From the NCBI GenBank assembly GCA_003255065.1, contig QAOA01001679.1:1-64000 (forward strand): DNA of 64,000 bases, read 5' to 3'. The position numbers and the translations under genes were made by a program. The DNA is from Cercis canadensis (lineage: Eukaryota; Streptophyta; Magnoliopsida; Fabales; Fabaceae). Positions 22,602-32,241 of this stretch are shown in pieces (position 1 is the first letter of the stretch; every line of letters starts with the position of its first letter). Below the pieces are notes generated by a model. That model searched no databases and had not been told where the DNA came from. It worked only from the letters and a program-made list of their open reading frames with translations.

Positions 22602-24035
22602 TGATGAACATTATTTTTATATATTAATTAATCCCCATTTTTAACCTCCTAGTCCTATTTTGGGCTTATTTGATTGGGCTTGGGTCATATTTCATTAATT
22701 AGGTTCAAATTGGGCTTAAGTATATTTTTCAGCATTATTAGGGTTTTAACACTATTTTGTATTTCCAGTATATATTTAGTTTTGGACGTCTAAAAATTAT
22801 GATTCTTGCCTTGTAGGAAAGATAAGAGGATTATCTATGACTTTCATTTAGACTTCCAAGGCCAATTAGACGTTCAGTGGGTCAAATGTAACCCAGAAGT
22901 CAGAGTAGAGTTGCTACCGCTGGATCCTGACCCGCATGCAGTGTTTGGATTATAACTTGTTATGTACATGTAGTATGGACTTGAAACGGGTCCCATTGGA
23001 AAGCTAAGGCGCAGGTCTTCAATTGTTATGAAGGGCGGTTCAACAAATTATGAAGTTAAGATGGTCTTATTGCCTGTCAAAAATGGCTGATTAGTCCAGA
23101 GACCTATATGGACCTAGATGGACTTAAATGGGCTTAACTTCCTCAATTTAGGCCCAATTAGGCCCAAACCGGAGCCCATTTGAAGCTAAGGTCCAGAGGT
23201 TTAAAGTGTGCATGAAAGTTAGGAAGTTATAAGCAGAGAAAGGAGGCAGACGAGTTATCAATTCTAGACTAGGCAACTTTTGTTTTCTCTCTTGAAAAGT
23301 TTGGAGCTTTTTGATTTATGACTGCACTTCTCCATTGGAGCTTGGATTTCATGACCATGGAGGAGTAGAATCCTTGTAACCAAGTTAGACTCCTAATTAA
23401 ATTCGGTTTTGGTTTTGAGATTATGTTCTTAATTGGATTAAACTTAATGCAATTTCTTCTTCTTTGAATTTCTGTCTTGCTTTAATCTTTGTATGAATTC
23501 ATGGAGATCTTTGTGATTTATATGGATATTGAAGTAAGAAATAGAATTTAGATTGATCAATCTTTAATCTGTGGTTAGAATTCAAAGAAGCTATGCTATG
23601 TTAATTGATGTTCGGTTTTTAGATTAATCACTAATTGCTTAGTCTTTGTGATTACAAGATTAGTGATTGTATGTAGTTAATCGAATTCTAAGTGATAACT
23701 TAGTATGAATAATTAGTCACAATTAGAGATTTCGGTTGTGATTAAACTCAATTAGCATTGCTACATTAAGACTTAATCACTCATGTTAATCTAGGATGAA
23801 TCAAACCGGTTTTTGATGGATGTCTAGCTACGTTACGCCTTTAATCAACTACATTAATCTTTGTTTAATTCTGCAATTTACTATTATAATCTTGTTTCAA
23901 AAATCCCTTATTTTTAACTTGAAATTATTGATTACACATTGCATTCCTTGTGAGACAAACCTGGATTATGCCCTCTATTGCATTCTAATTAGGGGATTCA
24001 GTTTAATTTAATTGGTTAAGGGACAACACCAATCA
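22602..24035 (+). mobile_element. Solo LTR, 1434 bp, with 5-bp target duplication
   Basis: Begins TGATGAACATTA and ends ACACCAATCA, flanked by GTTCC at 22597-22601 and 24036-24040. Arm A has the unoccupied site (GGCTGGTTCCATGC read on its complement, near 6558). A second copy of the family starts at 62701. There is no internal region, so it arose by LTR-LTR recombination. Bases 23972-24035 are repeated after the N at 24133 by the assembly join. Confidence 0.92.
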
Positions 24036-24294
24036 GTTCCACGCAAAACTATTTTAGTTAATAGAAGCTATGAATCCAAAGAGGCATAGAAGAAGAGAAC
24101 CATACCAGCATTGGCAAAGAGAGGTCATTGTGNCCTCTATTGCATTCTAATTAGGGGATTCGGTTTAATTTAATTGGTTAAGGGACAACACCAATCAGTT
24201 CCACGCAAAACTATTTTAGTTAATAGAAGCTATGAATCCAAAGAGGCATAGAAGAAGAGAACCATACCAGCATTGGCAAAGAGAGGTCATTGTG
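23972..24294. other. 161-bp direct duplication around a single N (assembly join)
   Basis: 23972-24132 and 24134-24294 are identical except for one base seen (CAG/CGG), separated by one N at 24133. The duplicated stretch includes the LTR end and the AlaRS exon edge. This is what an unmerged contig overlap looks like. True sequence probably has one copy. Confidence 0.85.
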
Positions 24295-24411
24295 GGGCAC
24301 AACAAAGCTCAATTTCTAGTTCACATAATTCTTCTCCTCGAAGAATTTGATGTACATGTCCCTGACGCGCTTTGCCGGCCACTCCATTTCCTGTGACTCT
24401 ACCCCGAGCAT
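24268..24411 (-). pseudogene. Alanyl-tRNA synthetase first-exon fragment (arm B)
   Basis: On the minus strand the ATG at 24411 opens MLGVESQEMEWPAKRVRDMY and continues IKFFEEKNYVN, then a TAG codon where arm A has Trp (NWK). After it KLSFVVPHND matches the family, but a short deletion breaks the LLFANAG part. It has the FEEK residues and VVPHND that arm A has lost, so each copy decayed separately from a common ancestor. Donor GTATGG is retained at the exon end. No further exons of the enzyme are seen. Part of the 3' edge is duplicated at 24106-24132 by the assembly join. Confidence 0.85.
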
Positions 24412-25163
24412 GGCAGCAGAGGAGGATCAAATTCGAAACAATCAAATTAATTGAACCTCTGTTCATTTTGAATACAAATCAAAATTAAAGTTGAAACAAA
24501 CAGCATACTGGATAAGTTGAAGTATGCATAGCAGGTCATTGATACGCCCATTTTACTACCACTATAACCCTCCACTGAGTTGCAAGTTCATCAAGGAACA
24601 AAGAAAGGAAAAATAACTGAAATATGATAGTCTTTAATAAATATTTATCATAAGGGAAACATTAACCAATTCTTAACTATATTAACCACAAGTGATCTAG
24701 TTAATCATGTGAAGAATTGGTTATTTTTGTTTCCTTCATGAAAATGAGAAATTAAAATAAAATTAGGAAAGTTATTTAAAAGGTGGACTTGATTCACTTC
24801 CCCTCGAATGCCTACATACCCACTAGATGGGATCAAAGTTCTTGTAGTTCGCTTTTGAAAATTATTTTAGAAGAGAAAGAGAACTTTTGAGCTTTTTTTC
24901 TTTTGTTTAAATTGAAATGAAAGAAAAGATAAAGACAAAGAGTTCATAAAAGGAAGTGAATCATCCTAGCCCAAATTCTCTCAAGTCTAACAAAGCATCA
25001 ATGAGCCATACTAACTCACACACCCTAACAAAGCACGCATTTTAAGGCAATAAAATGATTAGGTAGATAAACTAAGCTAAGTAGAAGTAATAAAATATAT
25101 AATCCAAGTCAAGCTCACATCAAGTAGCACCCCCTAACTCCACAACATGCAAGCAATTAAACA

Positions 25164-25346
25164 TCACCACGGAATGGGGCTTTCAATACCTCCACTTATA
25201 TTCAAACCTAGCCCATCTGCTTTCTTTCTAAACAGGAAAATAAAATAGGTGACCACCAGCCACTTGGAGGGAATGATTTGAGTCCCATCATTTATAGGAA
25301 ATGGGCAGGGATACTTACAATAGGCTCCAAGCAGATAGACCAACAT
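25164..25346 (-). other. 60-codon ORF, arm B counterpart of 4018-4197
   Basis: Starts MLVYLLGAYCKYP and ends GGIESPIPW. It differs from the arm A frame at about six positions, and the C-terminal third is the same. Unidentified. Confidence 0.2.
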
Positions 25347-26029
25347 CTATGAAAAACAACTCAGCAACCCAAGCTTTAAGTCCGAGCACCATTCCATATT
25401 AAAGTCTTGTAGCTTCTTTTCCTTCTATACTCTCTATGTGTGAGCTGTCTAAAGACTAGTCATGACATATTTTCAACATCAAACATGAAATTCATAGATT
25501 TCTAACAAAATTCGAAAGGGAAAGACCAAATTTCATCAAGGCAAGATAAAAAATTCATAATTTGATAATCATCCAAACCAATGCATAAATTTAAGCTCAT
25601 GTCAAATATATAATGCATAAGAATTTGAATCTGAAATTTTCACACAAGAAAGATCTATATGTCTCCTAGTTCTAACAAAACAAACGGCTCCTCAATCCGA
25701 GCTGTCGAGCTCACTCTATAGCCAAAATATTGAACATTGTTAGTTTTAGATGAACTTGCTTTAGCAACATAACCAGACCCTCCACATGCTAAAATAAATC
25801 AACAACCTACATCCACCAGAATATAGACTAGATGAGACAGGAAATACATTTCAAATACATGTCAGTATCCAAATCAATAAGGGCATTTAAACCATGAATC
25901 AAAAAGCAACATTTATGCAAGCTTGACCAGTAGTTACCCCATGGCTACCAAATTAGATAGAAAAACAGTTGCCACTAAGTAAACAACTTGTATACACTCA
26001 AATTGCTATTTGTAACATGATAAAGATAA

Positions 26030-26241
26030 CGAGGATTCTATGATACTACATGAGCATGCTATACTACACTGATGTGGCAAGCATACGTAATTTTTATATT
26101 TTATTAAATATAAATATAATTTAGTTTATTTTCTTAAATAAATTTAAAAATAATTAATTTGTATATGTGTCATTCCCATATTGGCTAATCTCATATAGTA
26201 TGACATACTACATAAATATGAAAAGTATCTAAGAAACCTCC
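26030..26241. mobile_element. 212-bp element with perfect 9-bp target duplication
   Basis: TAAAGATAA flanks both sides (26021-26029, 26242-26250), and arm A keeps the empty site (CTTTATCTTTATC at about 3346). Ends CGAGGATTCTATGATAC and the complement of GTATCTAAGAAACCTCC form imperfect inverted repeats. The interior is very AT-rich. A 9-bp duplication suggests a Mutator-like MITE. A stretch at about 39385-39420 is weakly similar. Confidence 0.85.
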
Positions 26242-28352
26242 TAAAGATAAAGCCTAAATTTTATCCTTGTATAATGTCAATCCCTGATATAAATCTAAAC
26301 CAAGAAAATTGAAGTAATACCACCAAACTCAATTGAACCTAACATGACAGGAGTATAATAACGCTCTATAACAAGAAGCATTCTAAACCAACCAGCACCA
26401 TAAAAAAAAGTTACAAATGCTTATGCCGCAAAACAACAACATAAGATAATCCTAAATGAATGTGAATAATCTCATAAGTCAGCCCCTAAAATGTTCATAG
26501 CAATTCCAAATTTCAACCTCTAGAAAAACATGATATGATAAAAATGAGACAAGGACAAAACTGACCAAAGTGTAGAAAAAAAATTAAAAATGATTAATCC
26601 AAACACACTAAGATCAGAAATTACATATGGCCAACCATCATAAACAAAACTTAGAAATAGGAATAGTACTTTAAACAAAAATGCAGCACAAAGCACCTTC
26701 AAAAAACCTACATACAAAATGTTATAGAAATAAATACAGAGGATTAACACTCAAATTTAAGAAGCATGCCATTATAAAATTCACAACTGGATATACACTC
26801 AACGATCTCCTAAGAGTTCATACCATCATATATTACAAGATAAAGAAGCATGTTTAACAATAAAAGCAAAATGCTTCACTAAAATCAATAAACAAATATC
26901 ACAAAAACTTCCAAGATAGCCATTTTTATCAAGCAATTTTCAAATATCAAAAAACTGGAAAAGAGTGCAAAGGAATAAATCAATGTGAATTTTTTTTTTC
27001 AATCTTCACAACAAAATAAATATTTTTTTTATATATATAACATTACATTCTAAGCTAATGCACAATTTCAAAATCAAAACTTTAAAAAGACCCAAATCAG
27101 TTTGCAAGTGCAAGAATGCAGGTTTTCAAAGGATAATAGGAAATGTCAAACAGAATTAAACAAAAACTATCACACAAGCCCCCAAGCATCATAGGAAATT
27201 TAAGTCATAATTGGGCATTATTTCAAATGAAAAGGTACTCCCATTTTAAGCCCAAATGTCTATTGATTCTTTTCTTTAATCTGTCAATGTCTCACTTAAA
27301 GATCTTGCTTTCACCATGGTGGTATTGGAAAAGAGATTATATCGCAATGAGCGATGAATGAAGGCTTCAAGATAATAAAATTCAAGGAATGCAACAGTAA
27401 TGGCTAATGGTAATGGCAAAGGAAATTATTGGGACTTAAAGAAATGACATACATCACACAATCAAGTCAAATATGGTATGGATTATTTATAGATGGATAA
27501 TGGGTTTCCAATTAGCTTAAGAAACAAGATACTCTAGTAGGCATTATTTATGGATGGATAATGGGATTCCAACTAGTTCAAGAAACAAGAGGCTGAAGAA
27601 GGAAATCTATTTCAAAATAAAAATTAATTCAAGACTCATTTGTCACAAGATTAAAAGTTCAAAATGAAAACAACCAATCATTAATCAGAATGGACTTCTA
27701 AAAGCACGTAATGTAAGCCAAGGTTTTATGGCTATGAAAGAACAGTATAAAAGGCTCAAACATATGTTTATGGATGAAGAAGGATCATTTTAGTATATGA
27801 ATCACCACTGAGATTCATCTTTCTATTCTCATTCTTTTGAAATAAGCAACAAAAACTAACATAACTTCTTTGCTTGTCCCAAGATAAAAATTTTCAAAAT
27901 GAGAGCAGCCAATCATTGATCAAAATGGACTTCCAAAAGCACGTAATGTAGGCCAAGGTTTAAAGGCTATGAAAGAATGGTATAAGAGGCTCAAACATGT
28001 GTTTATAGGTCAGGAGGGATCAATGATCATTTCAATATTAGATCCAACTTTCTACTTCATTCTTTTTTTTGTTTTTTTGCTTTTCTTCTTGTTTTCCTTT
28101 TCTTTCTTTTTTTTCAGAAGATCTTTTTGCATTTTTCTTTCTTTCTACTTTTTTTTTTTGTGCCACAATATCAGGAACCATAGTAAAAAATTTCAATACA
28201 ACTTAACCGCCAGTGTAGGGGTGATCCTTGTCCAAGGTTTCTTAACAAAAAACTTCTAAGCTCAACAAGGACAACAACGGAAAACAAATGAATAAATCAA
28301 GTTAGAAGAAAAATGGTCATTCCTCATTTCAACTCTTGATTGTGCATTTATG

Positions 28353-28832
28353 AAATGTTAACCATGTGACAAATATATACAGGGTAAGAGTTGTCAAATA
28401 TGGTATAAACAAACAGACCAATCAAAATCAAATTATAAAATGAGGGGTTGAACTAACTTTTCATGCATTTTGTATACCACCTCTAAAAGTCCCAACTTAT
28501 TCTTAAAGGCTATGAATTGAAGAAAGTAAGGGTGTTTGAACTGAAAGGAAATCACAAAATAGAAAATGGTATGTTTTGCAACTGGAACATACTAATGTTA
28601 ACCATGTGACAAACACATATTGGGTAAGAGTTGTCAAATATGGTATAAAAAAATATGCCAATCAAAATCAAATTATAAAATGAGGGGTTGAACTAACTTT
28701 TTATGCACTTTGTATGCAACTTCCAAAAGTCCCAACTTATTCTTAAAAGCTATGAATTGAAGAAAGTTAAGGTGTTTGAACCGAAAAGAAATCACAAAAT
28801 AGAAAATTGTATGTTATACAATTGGAACATAT
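28353..28832. repeat. Two tandem copies of a 240-bp unit
   Basis: ATGTTAACCATGTGACAAA begins at 28355 and again at 28595; GGGTAAGAGTTGTCAAATAT, GAGGGGTTGAACTAAC and CCCAACTTATTCTTAAA follow in both. Arm A has only the left portion of one copy before 824, so the unit crosses the arm edge. Confidence 0.85.
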
Positions 28833-29638
28833 TTTTTTTTTTAAATGAAAGGGAACTAGAGACCACTACAACAAAAACACTAATTTACATAAGACACTAG
28901 AAAGATGCAAAACAAGAACAACTATCATCCATTTATTACAAAAAATTTGGTTCAAATACTCTCACAAGCTTGGCTTTTTCCTCTCTAAACAAAGCAATGG
29001 AACATAAGATATTTTATTAGTTAACAAATGGACATCAACCATCAGGATTGGAAAGGAATAGAAACTAAATTATATGGGTCTTCCAAGGAAAATATAAATA
29101 AAGATTTTCTCAATGTGGTGCAATAGCATCTGAAAAGTGATATGGGTTCTATTTTCGAGTATTGGAAATAAAACAAACAAACAACCTCATTTTGTTAATT
29201 TAAAACAAAACTTACATAACAAACATTTCTTGAAAATGACTCCATTTGTAAAACTCACTTATTAAAATAGATGTTTTAAAACATAAAAAACCAACAATTA
29301 ACCAAGACAAACAAATGATTTTTTTTTATAAATGAAGAACAATATGATGAAATTGGCCAACAATAAGTTTGAAATTTTGCACTTATGACAAAGGTAAAAC
29401 TAGAAATCTAACTTGAGTGAGACAAGTTTAAGATGTTGTGATGAAGCTGAAACTCATATTTTCTGTGTGTGGACAAATCCAAATGTGAAGGTATTGAACC
29501 CTATCTCACTTAACCAAACTACACTGAAACAATCAATCTATACATTTCAAATCTAGTGAATGAATTCTTGAAAAATAGTTTATCAACAACCACAAGAATG
29601 TACACAAAAAATCTCAAACACTGAAAGAAAATACTAAC
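28833..29638. other. AT-rich stretch, no gene seen
   Basis: Nothing coding. At 28864 CACTACAACAAAAACAC resembles the terminus of a CACTA element reading rightward, but no matching TAGTG end was found. Further IleRS exons expected downstream of 29639 on the minus strand are absent here. Confidence 0.5.
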
Positions 29639-29791
29639 CTTTGCGCCAGAAAAATTTTCAAGTTTTGCCACTGAATCCATGACAATTATTTCCTCCCCAT
29701 CCTTGCGGATAAATGGAAGAGGAGTGCTCCAAAATCTACTACGACTAATCGCCCAATCTCTTGCATTTTCCAGCCAATTGTGGAATCGCTT
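29639..29791 (-). pseudogene. IleRS fragment exon e
   Basis: 51 codons: KRFHNWLENARDWAISRSRF then WSTPLPFIRKDGEE and MDSVAKLENFSGAK. The family has FWGTPLPIW; here Gly is Ser and the Trp is missing. The expected acceptor before GAGAAG reads CAA instead of CAG; an AG three bases on would keep the frame at the cost of one Glu. Donor GTTAGT is good. Confidence 0.88.
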
Positions 29792-32056
29792 CTCTTGCAG
29801 CATGGAGGATAATTGAGGAATTTACAACAATCATTTGAGTCCTTAATATCTGTATTTAATTAGTTAATCCTAGGAGATACTAACATATTTTCAACTATGA
29901 AAAAATGTAACCAAATACACACGCATGAATGCACATACACAGATGCACTAAAATGACAATCTTCATTGGCTAACTGAATGGCCTACTATATATGAAGCAT
30001 CAATACATCAGAATCACATAGGTATATGGGCACAACATGCAATATTGGGTTAACCTACCAAACATGCACTAATAAACATAAAATTACTGCTATAGAAATA
30101 AAATTGAGGCAATTTGGTAATTATGGGCTGATTGTAATTTTCTGTTTAGGGGGTCTTCAGTAATTTTTGCAGTATTTTTAATTGTTTTTGGCAGCACCAG
30201 GCCTTGGGAATGTTTGGACTTGGGCTTATGTTATTTAGTTGTTATTAGGTTTTATTTTGATGTCTAAGTTTTCCTTATGGGTCTAGGAAGTCTTAATCCT
30301 TATGAGATTAGGAAACTATTCCTAATTCTTGTAGGACAAGTTATAGGAGGTCTATTTAAAGAGTTGTAATGCTTTCTTCTATTGAGAGTTCAGTTTTATG
30401 AAAAGAAAATACAGCCATGCTTCCTTCTTGATTGTGTGATGCAATCAAACCCTATCTCTACTAGTTTTCTGATTTGCTATGCAACAAGAACCCTAATTCC
30501 CGCAGCCCTTGTTCACAACCATAAACAGCCACCTATTTGTCCTTAACAACTTATCCTACTGCCTCTAAAATATCCCTTCCAGCCTTCCTTCACACACAAA
30601 CCCTAAACTACCAATTTCCCACCTTTCTACCCTTCTATCAGCCCTGAAAACCCTAATTCCAGCCTAACCTGTTACGTAAATAAACAGATAGCACAGAGTA
30701 GGAAATAAGAAATAAGCCACAGGTATTGTATTTCACCAAGAACACCTCTACTGCAGCAGGGTAGTGAGAATTACAACCCAGGACCTCCCAAGAGAGTCTT
30801 CTCTCAGACTCCTATACTCAATACTCAAAATAACCGAATGACTCCCTACACCTCTGCCACCCTCCTAAAACACCCAATCCCCCCATACTCACACTTGACT
30901 CCCTATAACTAACTTCCCCATACTTACGGATCACCCCTCCTCTTCCTCCTCTCATACACTCTCAACCCCTTATGCATGTTGGGATCTGCCACAGCCTTAA
31001 AGGGTCCATTTTGTTCAAGCCCAACGACAACCTCTAACTCTTTTGGGCTAACATAACCCCACAGCTGTCCTACATCACTGTCATTAAGATTCCCAAAAAC
31101 TAAAAGTTCCAATGGAGTTGTGCATCCTCAATAATGTAAAAAAGAAGAAGCAGAAGCATAATGTGAGGAAGTTAACTGAAAAAAGCAGGGAAAAGCCATA
31201 GAAAAAAGGAGCATCATAAGAATATATAGGAAATAAATTACTCAGGACTTGAGTGGATGATATGTTCCCTCCTACAGGCTTCTGTATTTCACTACTCTCT
31301 TTCTAGCCTCTTCAAATAGAGAGGCGGTGTGTCTCTGCAAGCAAGAAGCCTTCCCCCCCCCCCCCCCCCAACCCGAGGTTTTTGGTNCCCCCAAAACCCG
31401 AGGTTTTTGGTGGGGGCGGGGGAGAGTGAAGGGTGGGTTGCTGCCATTTCACTCCTCCGTTTCTTTGGTTCCCTCTCATTTGCACCTTGATTGCTTGGAA
31501 ATTATGGTATAAGCTCTTCAGAAAGTTTGATGAGCAATCAATCTGCTCATAACTTTGGAACACTTTTTGTAGTCATTGCAAAGTTGCAGAACAAAGAATA
31601 ATAGGCCATTGAGGAAGTGTGTTGTGTTTGCTGCTATTTGACCTACTGTTAGAAATTAATGTTAGAGATCACACAAACTTATAAATCAAGAAACATGATT
31701 ATAAACCATGTAGTGTCATCAGCCAAATTTCATCCCACATGGCACCTACTTGTCTATCCTTCATTCCTTATATTGTGTGATGCTTCTTGGTCTTGGACAA
31801 GTGTCACATTACAAACTATTGATCCCATTTCATTTCATCTGTGATTCTTCCATTTAATATTGAATCACATCTAAGAGGTAAACTCTATATAGCTTTTCCT
31901 AATTAAGGGCACACAACAATGATTCCATCTATTGACTAAAAGACAAATCAATTCTATACAATAAAAATTGGGTATGCAAGCTGCACATGTATAAGCATTT
32001 GAACGTGCCCCTCTTATATTTTATTAGGAGATTCAATTTAATAAGAGACAATTTAC
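29792..32056. other. Intron-position sequence with TE-like pieces
   Basis: This separates exons d and e. 30090-30530 has LTR-like features: a TATTTAAAG TATA-like box near 30353, then a CAATCA-type end near 30449, but no target duplication was found. 31112-30924 is a 62-codon minus-strand frame (VVGLEQNGPFKAVADPNMHK, then an Arg-rich end) that is not identified; it may be retroelement-derived. A poly-C tract and N follow at 31353-31387. Confidence 0.4.
31353..31410. other. Poly-C tract and single-N assembly join
   Basis: A run of about 16 C precedes the N at 31387, and AACCCGAGGTTTTTGGT occurs on both sides of it (31370-31386 and 31395-31411). This is a second contig overlap. The inferred copy number of the motif is unreliable. 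Confidence 0.8.
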
Positions 32057-32135
32057 CTTCACAAAATCCGGGACCCAGTATGTCTGCTTGCTGTTTTCCA
32101 ACAATTGCTCTTTCAAATTCTCCACTCGAACAAAC
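32057..32135 (-). pseudogene. IleRS fragment exon d
   Basis: 79 bp starting with the G that completes Trp, then FVRVENLKEQLLENSKQTYW and VPDFVK. Acceptor ATGTAG, donor GTAAAT. Phase 0 at its end. Confidence 0.9.
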
Positions 32136-32240
32136 CTACATTGGGACACCTCATTTGTAATTGATTCAAAGAAGAAAAAAAAAAACCAGATATATAGACA
32201 GTACCAAGTACCATTCATCATAAATTTCACAAAAAAAAAA

Positions 32241-32241
32241 N
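32241..32241. other. Single-N assembly join in an A-rich tract
   Basis: The N separates TTCACAAAAAAAAAA from TTCAAAAAAAAAAAA, again a duplicated edge. Confidence 0.75.

Larger units (their letters stand above)
21656..28450 (-). repeat. Arm B of the large inverted repeat
   Basis: Reverse-complement copy of arm A. Differences from arm A are a solo LTR (22602-24035), a 161-bp duplicated join (23972-24294), a 212-bp element (26030-26241), a loss of about 1.2 kb near 24725, and a single copy of the 180-bp tandem. Confidence 0.9.

Noticed and set aside
28864..28880. CACTA element starting at 28864
   Set aside because: The terminus-like sequence stands alone; no matching end, subterminal repeats or 3-bp duplication were found.
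31312..31563. Pro/Gly-rich ORFs on both strands
   Set aside because: They come from the poly-C run and a duplicated motif around an N.
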